DNA of 64,000 nt from an uncultured Bacteroidaceae bacterium (lineage in GTDB: Bacteria; Bacteroidota; Bacteroidia; Bacteroidales; Bacteroidaceae), in NCBI GenBank assembly GCA_905235565.1, contig CAJOLR010000002.1:18005-82004 (forward strand). Reading direction: 5' to 3'. Of the stretch, positions 41,548-50,954 are shown piece by piece. The notes under the pieces are model-generated. The model saw only the letters and a list, made by a program, of their open reading frames with translations. It was not told the DNA's origin and did not search any database. The number at the start of each line of letters is the position of its first letter. The first letter of the stretch is position 1. The position numbers were made by a program, and so were the translations under genes.

Positions 41548-42303
41548 ATGAAGACATTCGATGCCAAAGAGGTTAAGAACCAGGTGGTCCAGTGGATCAG
41601 AGACTGGTTTGAAGTTAACGGTAAGGGTTGCAATGCAGTTATCGGTATATCGGGAGGAAAGGACAGCAGTGTCGTTGCCGCGTTGTGCGTGGAGGCGCTG
41701 GGTGTAGACCGCGTGATAGGTGTGACCATGCCCAATGGTGTGCAGAAGGATATATCGGACAGCATGAAGCTGATAAACCATCTGGGCATCCGCCACTTCA
41801 ACGTGAATATTGCCGATACATACAATGCGCTCATGAACACGATCGGTGAGCAGTTTGCTCCCGATGGTATTGAAATAAGCCGACAGACGGTTATAAATAT
41901 GCCGCCGCGACTGCGTATGACAACACTGTACGCTGTCTCACAGTCCATGAACGGCCGCGTGGCTAATACCTGTAACCTCTCCGAGGACTGGGTGGGCTAT
42001 TCCACCCGTTACGGCGATGCTGCCGGTGATTTTGCCCCCCTGGGCGGCCTTACCGTGGCCGAGGTCAAGACTATCGGCCGTGAACTTGCCCTGCCCATAG
42101 ATCTGGTGGACAAGACTCCATCGGACGGACTGAGCGGCAAGAGCGATGAGGATAACCTGGGATTTACATATGCTGTCCTGGACCGATATATCCGCACCGG
42201 CATTTGCGACGATCCGCAAGTAAAGGCTGCTATTGATGACAAGTATGTAAAGAACCTGTTTAAATTGCAGCCTATACCTCATTTTGACTACAATGCTGAT
42301 TAA
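41548..42303 (+). CDS. nadE: Ammonia-dependent NAD+ synthetase
   Basis: A 251-residue NadE, which amidates nicotinic acid adenine dinucleotide to NAD+ using ATP and ammonia. The PP-loop ISGGKDSSVVAAL and the later NTCNLSEDWVGYSTRYGDAAGDFAP and KTPSDGLSGKSDEDNLGFTY segments are typical. There is no glutaminase domain, so ammonia is the nitrogen donor. I chose ATG 41548; the longer frame from 41512 would read through half of the palindrome. Confidence 0.95.
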   Translation: MKTFDAKEVKNQVVQWIRDWFEVNGKGCNAVIGISGGKDSSVVAALCVEALGVDRVIGVTMPNGVQKDISDSMKLINHLGIRHFNVNIADTYNALMNTIGEQFAPDGIEISRQTVINMPPRLRMTTLYAVSQSMNGRVANTCNLSEDWVGYSTRYGDAAGDFAPLGGLTVAEVKTIGRELALPIDLVDKTPSDGLSGKSDEDNLGFTYAVLDRYIRTGICDDPQVKAAIDDKYVKNLFKLQPIPHFDYNAD

Positions 42304-42401
42304 TGAGGGCTGGTAATTGCAATTATGCGTTTTTTATGCATAAATAAGTTTGTGTATGTAAAATAGTGGGTTGTTTGAGAATAACATATTGCAAAAATAT
42401 G

Positions 42402-42409
42402 TAATTTTG
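42402..42409 (+). promoter_or_regulatory. -7 promoter element of the winged-helix gene
   Basis: TAATTTTG, 28 nt before ATG 42438. Confidence 0.6.
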
Positions 42410-42437
42410 CGCCCGATTTATAAAAACACATACAATA

Positions 42438-42635
42438 ATGAATGAAATGGTAGGCGAATTCGCCGGTTTGATCTGGCGCGCGCTGGAGGGTAAGAACGCC
42501 CTTTCACAGAAGGAAATTAAAAAGGCTACAAAACTGAAAGACAAAGAGTTTTATCTTGGACTGGGCTGGTTGCTCCGTGAAGACAAAATCAACGTTACAG
42601 AGGGTGAGGAGGAAAATTACTACGCTCTGAAGTAA
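42438..42635 (+). CDS. Small winged-helix protein (DUF2582 type)
   Basis: A 65-residue protein, complete and typical of a Bacteroidetes family (PF10771, winged helix-turn-helix). The residues FAGLIWRALEGKNALSQKEI and LKDKEFYLGLGWLLREDKI form the recognition fold; EENYYALK is the closing wing. The function is unknown; the fold suggests DNA or protein binding. It stands alone between its own promoter and a strong terminator. Confidence 0.85.
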   Translation: MNEMVGEFAGLIWRALEGKNALSQKEIKKATKLKDKEFYLGLGWLLREDKINVTEGEEENYYALK

Positions 42636-42654
42636 TAACCTTTTCAAATTGAAT

Positions 42655-42691
42655 AAAAGAGCCGGAAGCATTATTAGCTTTCGGCTCTTTT
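42655..42691 (+). terminator. Rho-independent terminator after the winged-helix gene
   Basis: AAAAGAGCCGGAAGC (42655-42669) pairs with GCTTTCGGCTCTTTT (42677-42691), 14 of 15 positions, with a 7-nt loop and a T-run at the end. The uxuA promoter starts 3 nt later. Confidence 0.88.
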
Positions 42692-42693
42692 GT

Positions 42694-42701
42694 TATCTTT
42701 G
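42694..42701 (+). promoter_or_regulatory. -7 promoter element of uxuA
   Basis: TATCTTTG, 29 nt before ATG 42731. It touches the end of the preceding terminator, so the -33 region lies within the terminator stem. Confidence 0.6.
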
Positions 42702-42730
42702 CAATCAGTATTAAATAACCAAAGAATAAT

Positions 42731-43984
42731 ATGGAGAGAACATGGCGTTGGTTCGGCAAGAAGGATAAGATTACTCTTGCCATGCTTAAGCAGATAGGCG
42801 TTGAGGGAATCGTGACAGCTCTGCACGATGTGCCTCTGGGTCAGGTATGGACACGTGAGAAAATCCGTGACCTGCGTGAATACATTGAGAGTTACGGCAT
42901 GCGCTGGAGTGTGGTTGAGAGCCTGCCGGTGGTTGAGACCATCAAATACGGCGGTCCGGACCGCGACCATCAGATAGAGGTATATAAGGTGAGTCTGCGT
43001 AATCTGTCGGCCGAAGGCATCCACTGCATATGCTACAACTTCATGCCGGTGCTTGACTGGGCGCGTACGGACTTGTTCCATATCAATCCCAACGGATCCA
43101 CCAACCTCTATTTCAATTACGCCGAGTTTGCCTACTTTGATATCTATATACTTAAACGTGCGGGTGCGCGTGAGGAGTGGGCCAAGTTCCAGTTCCCTGA
43201 GGGTTGGGGCAAGGGCCGCAGCGTACTGGCCGAGGCCGATGAACTGGCCAAGACCATGACCCCCGAGGGCGAGCACAAGCTGGTTGAGACCATCATAATC
43301 AAGACCCAGGGATTTGTTAGCGGTAACTTCAGTGAGAACGATGAGGCTCCCATCCAGAAGTTCCGTGATTTCCTGAACCTTTACAAAGGCATTGACAAGG
43401 CACAGCTCCGTGCCAACATGAAATATTTCCTGGAGGCCATCATGCCTACCTGCGAGGAGTATAACATGAACATGTGCGTACACCCCGATGACCCTCCAAT
43501 CGAGGTCCTGGGCCTGCCGCGCATAGTCCGTACCGAGGAGGATATCCAGTGGTTCCTGGATGCAGTGCCCAACAAGCACAACGGCCTTACTTTCTGCGCA
43601 GGCTCACTGTCGGCCGGAGCATACAACAACGTGGTTGAGATGGCTAAGAAGTTTGCTTCACGCACACACTTTGTACATCTGCGTTCTTGCCACATCTTCC
43701 CCAACGGTGACTTTACCGAGGCATCGCACTTAGGTGGCCGTGCAGACCTTATAGAATTGTGCCGCATTTTTGAGAAGGAGAATCCTAACCTCCCTATGCG
43801 TGTTGACCACGGTATGACATTTACCGATAATCCCGGCGGCATAATGGATGAGTCCAGCCACGGACACAATGCAGGCTACACCCTTCTGGGCCGTATGTTC
43901 GCAATGGGTCAGGTGCAGGGCATCCTGGCTACCGTTGACCGCGAGCTTGGTATTGAGTACAAACAACCCGGATTCTTTGATTGA
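42731..43984 (+). CDS. uxuA: Mannonate dehydratase
   Basis: A 417-residue UxuA, which dehydrates D-mannonate to 2-keto-3-deoxygluconate in hexuronate breakdown. The start RTWRWFGKKDKITLAML, the block VHPDDPPIEVLGLPRIVRT and the metal-binding HLRSCHIFPNGDFTEASHLG and MRVDHGMTF segments are diagnostic. The length is slightly above the E. coli enzyme (394) through an insert at about 130-150. uxuB follows 46 bp downstream, completing the branch from fructuronate. The gap between them holds a TTGACAATTG direct repeat. Confidence 0.95.
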   Translation: MERTWRWFGKKDKITLAMLKQIGVEGIVTALHDVPLGQVWTREKIRDLREYIESYGMRWSVVESLPVVETIKYGGPDRDHQIEVYKVSLRNLSAEGIHCICYNFMPVLDWARTDLFHINPNGSTNLYFNYAEFAYFDIYILKRAGAREEWAKFQFPEGWGKGRSVLAEADELAKTMTPEGEHKLVETIIIKTQGFVSGNFSENDEAPIQKFRDFLNLYKGIDKAQLRANMKYFLEAIMPTCEEYNMNMCVHPDDPPIEVLGLPRIVRTEEDIQWFLDAVPNKHNGLTFCAGSLSAGAYNNVVEMAKKFASRTHFVHLRSCHIFPNGDFTEASHLGGRADLIELCRIFEKENPNLPMRVDHGMTFTDNPGGIMDESSHGHNAGYTLLGRMFAMGQVQGILATVDRELGIEYKQPGFFD

Positions 43985-44005
43985 CAATTGACAATTGATA
44001 ATTAA
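43983..44005 (+). repeat. Short tandem repeat TTGACAATTGACAATTG between uxuA and uxuB
   Basis: The spacer after the uxuA stop reads TTGACAATTGACAATTG followed by ATAATTAAT, a run of near-perfect 8-bp repeats that are also partly palindromic. Similar runs occur in intergenic regions of many bacteria. A role here is unknown. Confidence 0.5.
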
Positions 44006-44030
44006 TACGCAGAACCTGCGTGGATACGAT

Positions 44031-45617
44031 ATGAAACTTACAGAAATAACAAAAGGCGGATTCAATGCCGCAGAGTGGGAGAAGAAAGGTTATCTGCTCC
44101 CCAAGTTTGATATAGCAGCAGTTCGCCGCAAGACACACGATGAGCCAACATGGGTGCATTTCGGCGGCGGTAACATTTTCCGTGCCTTCCCGGCCGCCAT
44201 CATCAATGATGCGCTCAACACCGGCAAGTATGACCGCGGTGTCATCATGGCCGAGACCTTTGACTATGAGATCATAGACAAGGCATACGCCCCGTATGAT
44301 AACCTCTCTCTGCTGGTCAGCCTGCAGTCATCGGGCACCATAGAGAAAAAGGTAATCGCATCGGTAACCGAGGCCCTCAAGGCAGATCCCCAGTTCCCGG
44401 ATTGGCAGCGTCTGCAGGAGATATTCCGTACCCCGTCACTCCAGATGATATCGTTCACCATCACCGAGAAGGGTTACACATTCAATGAAGCCGATCTGGC
44501 ACGCGGTCTCAAGCCCATGTTCGCCATGGGTAAGGTCTGCGCCCTGCTGCTGGAGCGTTACAATGCAGGCCGTCTGCCTCTTACCGTCCAGAGCATGGAC
44601 AACTGTTCGCACAACGGCGATAAGGTAAAGGCCGGAGTCATGGCATACGCCGAGCGTTGGGTGGCCGATAAACTGGTACCCGCCGATTTCCTGGCATACC
44701 TCAAGGATGAAAAGAAAATCACTTTCCCGTGGTCAATGATCGATAAGATCACCCCGCGTCCGCACGAGAAGGTCAAGGAACTTCTGGCCAAGGACGGATT
44801 TGAGGATAACGATTACATTGAGACCGAGAAGCATACATTCACCGCTCCGTTCGTGAACGCCGAGGAGGTGCAGTATCTGGTCATTGAGGATAACTACACC
44901 AACGGTCGTCCGCCGTTGGATCTGGGCGGTGCCCTCTACACCACACGTGAGACGGTTGATAAGGTTGAGACCATGAAGGTGACCACCTGCCTCAACCCCC
45001 TGCATACTGCAATGGCCATCTACGGCTGCATGCTGGGCTACACCCTTATCAGTGCCGAGATGGCCGATGAGGATATCCGTCCCTTCATCCAGAAGATGGG
45101 TTACATGGAGGCCATGCCGGTAGTGGTTGATCCCGGAATCCTGAACCCGTACGAGTTCATAGGCGCCGTAATCAACCGCCGTCTGCCCAACCCGTTCATG
45201 CCCGATGCACCTCAACGCATAGCATGCGATACCAGCCAGAAGATTCCAATCCGTTTTGGTGAGACCATAAAGAAATACATAGCACGTGGCCTTGACATGG
45301 ATAACCTGGTGCTCATACCTCTGGCACTTGCCGGCTGGGCACGCTACCTGAAAGGCATCAAGGATGACGGCACCCAGTTTGATCCGTCACCCGATCCCCT
45401 GCTGGCAGAGGTTCAGGCCATAGTAGCTCCCCTTGAGATAGGTAAACCCGATCAGGACTACTCATGCCTTAAGAAACTCTACAGCCGCAAGGACATCTTT
45501 GCAGTAGATCTCTACGAGGCCGGTCTGGGTGAGCGCATAGAAGGAATGGTCAAGGAACTATACGCCGGTCCCGGCGCCGTCCGCAAGACCTTGCACAAGT
45601 ACGTCCAGGCCCGCTAA
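44031..45617 (+). CDS. uxuB: Fructuronate reductase (D-mannonate oxidoreductase), mannitol-dehydrogenase family
   Basis: A 528-residue member of the polyol/long-chain mannitol dehydrogenase family. The NAD-binding HFGGGNIFRAFPAAII motif lies near residue 45-60; the catalytic region contains CLNPLHTAMAIYGCMLGY with the conserved Asn and His. UxuB reduces D-fructuronate to D-mannonate, feeding UxuA directly upstream. I chose ATG 44031; the alternative at 43995 lies inside the spacer repeat. It is longer than the E. coli UxuB (~486), as is common for Bacteroides relatives. A strong hairpin terminator follows. Confidence 0.92.
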   Translation: MKLTEITKGGFNAAEWEKKGYLLPKFDIAAVRRKTHDEPTWVHFGGGNIFRAFPAAIINDALNTGKYDRGVIMAETFDYEIIDKAYAPYDNLSLLVSLQSSGTIEKKVIASVTEALKADPQFPDWQRLQEIFRTPSLQMISFTITEKGYTFNEADLARGLKPMFAMGKVCALLLERYNAGRLPLTVQSMDNCSHNGDKVKAGVMAYAERWVADKLVPADFLAYLKDEKKITFPWSMIDKITPRPHEKVKELLAKDGFEDNDYIETEKHTFTAPFVNAEEVQYLVIEDNYTNGRPPLDLGGALYTTRETVDKVETMKVTTCLNPLHTAMAIYGCMLGYTLISAEMADEDIRPFIQKMGYMEAMPVVVDPGILNPYEFIGAVINRRLPNPFMPDAPQRIACDTSQKIPIRFGETIKKYIARGLDMDNLVLIPLALAGWARYLKGIKDDGTQFDPSPDPLLAEVQAIVAPLEIGKPDQDYSCLKKLYSRKDIFAVDLYEAGLGERIEGMVKELYAGPGAVRKTLHKYVQAR

Positions 45618-45638
45618 AAAGCCTTGTATCAGCATAAT

Positions 45639-45680
45639 AAGCGCATTAGGAATAGTTCCTGGTGCGCTTTTTATTATTAT
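45639..45680 (+). terminator. Hairpin terminator after uxuB (repeat-family member)
   Basis: AAGCGCATTAGGAA (45639-45652) pairs with TTCCTGGTGCGCTT (45656-45669), 12 of 14, around TAG, followed by a T-rich run to 45680. Its GCGCATTAGG arm is shared with the dispersed palindrome family, which suggests that some members work as terminators. Confidence 0.78.
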
Positions 45681-45685
45681 TTTGC

Positions 45686-45693
45686 TATTTTTG
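45686..45693 (+). promoter_or_regulatory. -7 promoter element of the metallophosphatase gene
   Basis: TATTTTTG, 18 nt before ATG 45712. The alternative start at 45682 would overlap it. Confidence 0.6.
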
Positions 45694-45711
45694 CCAAAAA
45701 CAGGACTGGTT

Positions 45712-46629
45712 ATGAAAAAGATTTCAAAGTGCTTACTCTCTCTCGTGATTGTTGGCTTCAGTACAGTATCGGCGCTGGCCCAGAAGGCTAAAGATATTGT
45801 GATTCTGTATGAGAATGATGTGCATTGCAGTATTGACGGATATACCAGGCTGGCCGGACTGCGCGATGCCATTTCCAAGGCCGATACGTGTTACGTAGGT
45901 ATTGTGAGCTGCGGTGATTTTGCGGCCGGAGCCGATGTGGGTAAGAACTCACAAGGTAAGTATATAGTGGATATTCTCCGTTCCGTGGGTTATGATGCCA
46001 TCACGTTAGGCAACCATGAGTTTGACTATGGAGTACCCCATATCAAGGAACTGATGCAGCAGGCAGGTGCCCCGGTTGTGTGCTCCAACCTGTTCGATAT
46101 GGAAGGCAATCAGATTTTCCCGTCATATACAATACACCAGTACGGAAGCAAGCGTGTGGCGTTTGTGGGTGCCCTGACGCCTCAGACCATGCAGATTGAA
46201 AGGAACGCATTCTATGACGCTGAGCGCAACCAGCTTTATGATTTAAAGCGCGATGCAATCTATGAACTGGTTCAGCAGGCCGTGGATGAAGCTCGTGCCA
46301 AAGGAGCTGATTATGTAATCATGCTCTCACACCTTGGTGAAAGACCCGCCAGCCACGTTGACTCCCATGAACTGATAAGCAAGACCAATGGTATTGATGC
46401 ATTGCTTGATGCCCACACCCATTCCACAGTACCCTGTGTCTATGTTGAGAACAAGGACGGCAAGCAAATCCCCATCACCCAGACCGGTATCCATTTTGCC
46501 AACATCGGCAAACTGATTATAACAACCAGCGGCAAGGTGAGCGTCCAGCTCATGCCCGTTGAAGAAATAACCTACACCAGCCCCCGGGTAACCGCCACCA
46601 CCGACAGCATAAAGTCTCTCCTCCCTTAA
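45712..46629 (+). CDS. Secreted metallophosphatase (5'-nucleotidase N-terminal-domain type)
   Basis: A 305-residue protein with signal peptide (MKKISKCLLSLVIVGFSTVSALAQ) and the calcineurin-type metal-binding motifs of 5'-nucleotidases: NDVHCSIDGYTRLAGL, SCGDFAAGAD, LGNHEFDYG, and later the HTHST and LSHLGE segments. It would remove phosphate from nucleotides or similar compounds in the periplasm. The C-terminal substrate-binding 5'-nucleotidase domain is absent from this gene and from the next; in many Bacteroides it is a neighbouring separate gene. Substrate range is therefore uncertain. Confidence 0.88.
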   Translation: MKKISKCLLSLVIVGFSTVSALAQKAKDIVILYENDVHCSIDGYTRLAGLRDAISKADTCYVGIVSCGDFAAGADVGKNSQGKYIVDILRSVGYDAITLGNHEFDYGVPHIKELMQQAGAPVVCSNLFDMEGNQIFPSYTIHQYGSKRVAFVGALTPQTMQIERNAFYDAERNQLYDLKRDAIYELVQQAVDEARAKGADYVIMLSHLGERPASHVDSHELISKTNGIDALLDAHTHSTVPCVYVENKDGKQIPITQTGIHFANIGKLIITTSGKVSVQLMPVEEITYTSPRVTATTDSIKSLLP

Positions 46630-46660
46630 GGCAAGTTGCGGGAATACAATGAAATTTTGC

Positions 46661-46668
46661 TAATTTTG
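46661..46668 (+). promoter_or_regulatory. -7 promoter element of lepA
   Basis: TAATTTTG, 19 nt before ATG 46688. Confidence 0.6.
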
Positions 46669-46687
46669 CGGCGTAATAACACCTTGT

Positions 46688-48469
46688 ATGGAGAACATCC
46701 GCAACTTTTGCATAATTGCTCATATTGATCATGGTAAGTCCACGCTGGCTGACCGTCTGCTTGAATATACACATACCATAAACATTACCGAGGGTCAGAT
46801 GCTCGATGACATGGACCTGGAGAAGGAGCGCGGCATTACTATCAAGAGCCACGCCATCCAGATGGAGTACGAGTATCAGGGGCAGAAGTATATCCTGAAC
46901 CTTATTGACACTCCGGGTCATGTGGATTTCTCATACGAGGTGTCACGATCTATCGCCGCCTGTGAGGGCGCGATCCTGGTGGTGGATGCCACTCAGGGCG
47001 TGCAGGCGCAGACCATCAGTAACCTATACATGGCCATTGAGCATGACCTGGAGATAATCCCGGTCATAAACAAGTGCGATATGCAGAGCGCTATGCCCGA
47101 TGAGGTGGAGGATGAGATAATAGAGCTGCTGGGTTGCAAGCGCAGTGAGATTATCCGCGCATCGGCCCGCACCGGAATGGGCGTTGAGGAGATACTGAAC
47201 GCAATCGTGGAGCGCGTGCCGCATCCCGTGGGTGATCCCGATGCACCACTGCAGGCACTCATCTTTGACTCCGTATTCAACTCGTTCCGCGGAATCATAG
47301 CATATTTCAAGATAGAGAACGGCAGCATCCGCAAGGGTGACAAGGTAAAGTTCTTCAATACCGGTAAGGAGTATGATGCCGATGAGGTAGGTGTGCTCCG
47401 TATGGATATGGTGCCGCGCGACGTGATGACCACAGGCGATGTAGGTTATATCATATCGGGCATAAAGACATCGACCGAGGTCAAGGTGGGCGATACCATC
47501 ACCCATGTGGCCCGCCCCTGTGACAAGGCTATTGCCGGATTCGAGGAGTCCAAGCCGATGGTGTTTGCCGGCGTATATCCCATTGAGGCCGATGAGTTTG
47601 AGGACCTGCGTGCCTCACTTGAGAAACTGCAGCTGAACGATGCCTCACTGAGTTTCTTCCCTGAGTCATCGGCAGCATTAGGATTCGGATTCCGCTGCGG
47701 ATTCTTAGGACTGCTGCACATGGAGATTGTGCAGGAGCGTCTGGACCGCGAGTTTGACATGAGTGTGATAACCACCGTGCCCAACGTATCATACATGGTG
47801 TATGACAAGCAGGGTAACGCTACCGAGGTGCACAACCCCAGCGGCATGCCAGACCTTACACTGATAGACCACATTGAGGAGCCCTATATAAACGCATCCA
47901 TAATCACCACGACCGATTACATCGGACCCATAATGACCCTGTGCCTTGACAAGCGCGGAGAGCTGGTAAAACAGCAGTTCATAGCCGGAAACCGTGTGGA
48001 GATTTACTTCAAGCTGCCTTTAGGTGAGATTGTGATTGACTTCTACGATAAGCTTAAGAGCATATCAAAGGGTTACGCATCATTTGACTATCATCCGGCC
48101 GGTTACCGTCCGTCCAAGCTCATCAAACTGGACATATTGCTTAACGGTGAGCCTGTGGATGCCCTGTCAACCCTTACTCACGTGGATAACGCATACGACC
48201 TGGGCCGCCGCATGTGCGAGAAACTCAAGGAACTCATACCGCGCCAGCAGTTTGACATAGCCATCCAGGCTGCCATCGGCTCCAAGATCATCGCCCGCGA
48301 GACCATCAAGCAGGTGCGCAAGGATGTGACCGCCAAGTGCTACGGCGGAGACGTATCGCGTAAGCGCAAACTTCTGGAAAAGCAGAAGAAGGGCAAGAAG
48401 CGCATGAAACAGATAGGCAACGTGGAAGTGCCGCAGAAAGCCTTCCTGGCTGTGCTTAAACTGGATTAG
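46688..48469 (+). CDS. lepA: Elongation factor 4 (LepA)
   Basis: A 593-residue LepA GTPase. G1 [19 protein letters not shown]3 DTPGHVDF and G4 NKCD are intact; the EF4-specific C-terminal domain has the block [20 protein letters not shown] and [21 protein letters not shown]. LepA acts on stalled or mistranslocated ribosomes. The length is normal (~600). It converges with the acyl-CoA synthetase gene, with 30 bp between their stop codons. Confidence 0.98.
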   Translation: MENIRNFCIIAHIDHGKSTLADRLLEYTHTINITEGQMLDDMDLEKERGITIKSHAIQMEYEYQGQKYILNLIDTPGHVDFSYEVSRSIAACEGAILVVDATQGVQAQTISNLYMAIEHDLEIIPVINKCDMQSAMPDEVEDEIIELLGCKRSEIIRASARTGMGVEEILNAIVERVPHPVGDPDAPLQALIFDSVFNSFRGIIAYFKIENGSIRKGDKVKFFNTGKEYDADEVGVLRMDMVPRDVMTTGDVGYIISGIKTSTEVKVGDTITHVARPCDKAIAGFEESKPMVFAGVYPIEADEFEDLRASLEKLQLNDASLSFFPESSAALGFGFRCGFLGLLHMEIVQERLDREFDMSVITTVPNVSYMVYDKQGNATEVHNPSGMPDLTLIDHIEEPYINASIITTTDYIGPIMTLCLDKRGELVKQQFIAGNRVEIYFKLPLGEIVIDFYDKLKSISKGYASFDYHPAGYRPSKLIKLDILLNGEPVDALSTLTHVDNAYDLGRRMCEKLKELIPRQQFDIAIQAAIGSKIIARETIKQVRKDVTAKCYGGDVSRKRKLLEKQKKGKKRMKQIGNVEVPQKAFLAVLKLD

Positions 48470-48499
48470 CCAACAAAGGACACAACAGGGAAGGTTCTA

Positions 48500-50191
48500 T
48501 TATTCTTTCTGATAGAGGAATCGTTTGATACTCTTCTTCGGGGTCTTTTCAAACTCCTCGTGGTAGATGCGGATCTGGGAAATCTTCTCGTAGGCTGGCA
48601 GGATGTTGTTAAGTTCCTGGCGGTTCTGCTCCATCACCTCGGCTATCTGCTCATCGGTCATGCCTGACTTCATCGCCTCATCAAAGTCAGGATAAACAAG
48701 AGCTACCAGCTTATCGGACTCAGATATTACAACAGACTCGTTTACAAGGTTCATGTTGTTCAGATGGTCCTCAATCTCCTCGGGGTAGATGTTCTGGCCC
48801 GAAGGACCTAAGATCATGCTCTTGCTGCGGCCCTTGATGAATATGTTGCCCTCCTTGTCCATTATACCAAGGTCGCCGGTGTACATCCAGCCGTCCTTGT
48901 CGATGGTCTCTTCGGTCAGCTTCTCGTTCTTGTAGTAACCCAGCATCACGTTGGGACCGCGGCATATAATCTCACCGGGTACGTGCTCAGGATCATTGCT
49001 CAGAATCTTTACCTCCATGTTGGGTACCGGCTTGCCGCATGAGCCTGGTGCGAACGTAGCCTTGTCATCGTATGCAATTATGGGACCGCACTCTGTGGCG
49101 CCGTAACCTACGGTGTAGGGGAAATGTATTGATGACAAGAATCTCTCAACCTCCTGATTGAAAGGCGCACCGCCCAGTATGGCCTCATAGAAATTGCCTC
49201 CGAATCCCTTGAACATCTCCTCGCAGACCTTCTTCTTGATCTGGTCGTTCAGGATGGGGACCTTGAGCAGGAACTTCATCTGCGGGGTCTCCAGTTTGGG
49301 CAGTATGTTCTTCTTTATGATCTTCTCTATTACAAGCGGCACTGAAACTATCAGCATGGGCTTAATCTCTCCCAGAGCCTGGAAAATGATCTTGGGGCTG
49401 GGCAGGCGGGTCAGAAAATATACGTGGCAACCCATCAGGAACTCATGCATGAACTCGAATGTGAATCCGTACATGTGGGCCATGGGGAGCATGGAGATAA
49501 CCTTGTCACCCGGTTTCATCACATACAGTGCCTTGCGACCGAACAGGTGGTTGCTTATAAGTGAGCGGTATGGCAGCATCACGCCCTTGGAGAATCCGGT
49601 TGATCCCGATGTGTAGTTGATCATGGCCATATCGTCAAAACCGGCCTCAAAATACCTGACATCGGCCTTGGTGAACTCCTTGGGATATTTACGGCCGAAA
49701 AGCTCGTTCAGATGCTCACGTGCGTAGGTGAGTTTCTCATTACGTGATATTACCAGCTGGTACTCATCAAGTGTGATGATTCCCTCCACGTTGGGCATTG
49801 ATGTCTCGTTAAGGTTCTCCCATATCTGGTCTCCGGCAAAGAACAGCTTGGTCTCGGAGTGGTTGATGATATGGTGTATGTTGTCCGATTTGAACTCATG
49901 CAATATGGGAACTACCACAGCGCCGTAGGTGAGGGCGGCCAGACATGCGGTACCCCAGTTGGAACTGTTCTTGCCGCACAGTGCAATACGGTCACCGGGT
50001 TTGAGACCGGCCTCCTCAAAGAGTATTTGCAGTTTGGCTATACGGCGGGCAACGTCGCGGTAGAGCAGGGTGGCACCCTTATAGTCGGTGAATGCCTCCA
50101 TGTCCCAGTTGCTGATAATGGAGTTGCTTATGTAGGCATTAAGGTTCTTTTCTGTAAATACACTGTCGGATCTGTCGTAATGATCAATCAT
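48500..50191 (-). CDS. AMP-forming acyl-CoA synthetase (long-chain fatty acid-CoA ligase type)
   Basis: A 563-residue ANL-superfamily enzyme. The P-loop-like YTSGSTGFSKGVML (A3 motif), YGATECGPII (A5), GWMYTGDLGIMDKEGNIFIKGR (A7-A8) and the C-terminal KRFLYQKE region (A10-like Lys in TPKKSIKRF) are visible. It activates an acyl chain as acyl-AMP and then makes a thioester with CoA or ACP; the chain length is not readable. It is co-transcribed with the upstream YggS-family gene (12 bp spacing). Confidence 0.92.
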   Translation of the reverse strand: MIDHYDRSDSVFTEKNLNAYISNSIISNWDMEAFTDYKGATLLYRDVARRIAKLQILFEEAGLKPGDRIALCGKNSSNWGTACLAALTYGAVVVPILHEFKSDNIHHIINHSETKLFFAGDQIWENLNETSMPNVEGIITLDEYQLVISRNEKLTYAREHLNELFGRKYPKEFTKADVRYFEAGFDDMAMINYTSGSTGFSKGVMLPYRSLISNHLFGRKALYVMKPGDKVISMLPMAHMYGFTFEFMHEFLMGCHVYFLTRLPSPKIIFQALGEIKPMLIVSVPLVIEKIIKKNILPKLETPQMKFLLKVPILNDQIKKKVCEEMFKGFGGNFYEAILGGAPFNQEVERFLSSIHFPYTVGYGATECGPIIAYDDKATFAPGSCGKPVPNMEVKILSNDPEHVPGEIICRGPNVMLGYYKNEKLTEETIDKDGWMYTGDLGIMDKEGNIFIKGRSKSMILGPSGQNIYPEEIEDHLNNMNLVNESVVISESDKLVALVYPDFDEAMKSGMTDEQIAEVMEQNRQELNNILPAYEKISQIRIYHEEFEKTPKKSIKRFLYQKE

Positions 50192-50203
50192 ATATAAGTA
50201 TAG

Positions 50204-50884
50204 TTATTTGTTCAAACTGTAATCTCTTGCTCCGAATATGGAACTTCCAATGCGTACCATATTGCTGCCGGCCTGTATGGCAAGCTCATAATCACCGCTC
50301 ATTCCGGCCGATATGGTATTGAAATCAGCGCTACCGGCAAAATATTTCTGCCTGTATGTATCAAAAAGCTCTTTCAGACGGCCGAACTCGCGCATCACCT
50401 GAGCCTCATCATCAGTGTTGGTGGCCATTCCCATCAGACCGGCGATGGTGATGTTCTGCAGGGATTTCCACTTGCCCTCGTCAAGCATTGCGGTGCATTC
50501 ATCGGGTGTGAATCCGAACTTGGTCTCCTCAGAGGCGATATGAATCTGCAGATAGCATGTTATGTGCCGGCCGGACCTGGCTGCCTGACGGTCAATCTCG
50601 GCCAGTTTATCATAAGTGTCAACACCCTGGATGACCGATACATACGGAGCCATCAGCTTGATCTTGTTGCTCTGTACGTGGCCGATGAAATGCCACTCTA
50701 TGTCCTTGGGCAGAACCTGGCTCTTGGCTGTCATCTCCTGAACCTTGTTTTCGCCGAATATGCGCTGACCGGCATCGTATGCCTCCTGCAGCATCTCTAC
50801 GGGATGGGTCTTGGATACCGCTACAAGCCTTACTCCATCAGGAAGACCGGCTTTGATTCTGTTCAGGTTCTCTTTAATGTCCAT
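50204..50884 (-). CDS. PLP homeostasis protein (YggS/PLPBP family)
   Basis: A 226-residue YggS-family protein that binds pyridoxal phosphate and balances its pool. The PLP lysine is in RLVAVSKTHP, and the family blocks FGENKVQEM, WHFIGHVQSNK, and the phosphate-binding MSGDYELAIQAGSNMVRIGSSIFG are present. I chose ATG 50884 because a TAACTTTG promoter at 50903-50910 overlaps the alternative start at 50905. It is the first gene of a two-gene unit with the acyl-CoA synthetase. Confidence 0.95.
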   Translation of the reverse strand: MDIKENLNRIKAGLPDGVRLVAVSKTHPVEMLQEAYDAGQRIFGENKVQEMTAKSQVLPKDIEWHFIGHVQSNKIKLMAPYVSVIQGVDTYDKLAEIDRQAARSGRHITCYLQIHIASEETKFGFTPDECTAMLDEGKWKSLQNITIAGLMGMATNTDDEAQVMREFGRLKELFDTYRQKYFAGSADFNTISAGMSGDYELAIQAGSNMVRIGSSIFGARDYSLNK

Positions 50885-50902
50885 ACCAAACGCAAAACGA
50901 TG

Positions 50903-50910
50903 CAAAGTTA
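50903..50910 (-). promoter_or_regulatory. -7 promoter element of the YggS-family gene
   Basis: TAACTTTG on the minus strand, 18 nt before ATG 50884. It decides the start codon. Confidence 0.62.
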
Positions 50911-50954
50911 CTTTTAGGATGCCACTAAGGTCTTAAAAATGTCCATTATTTGGC

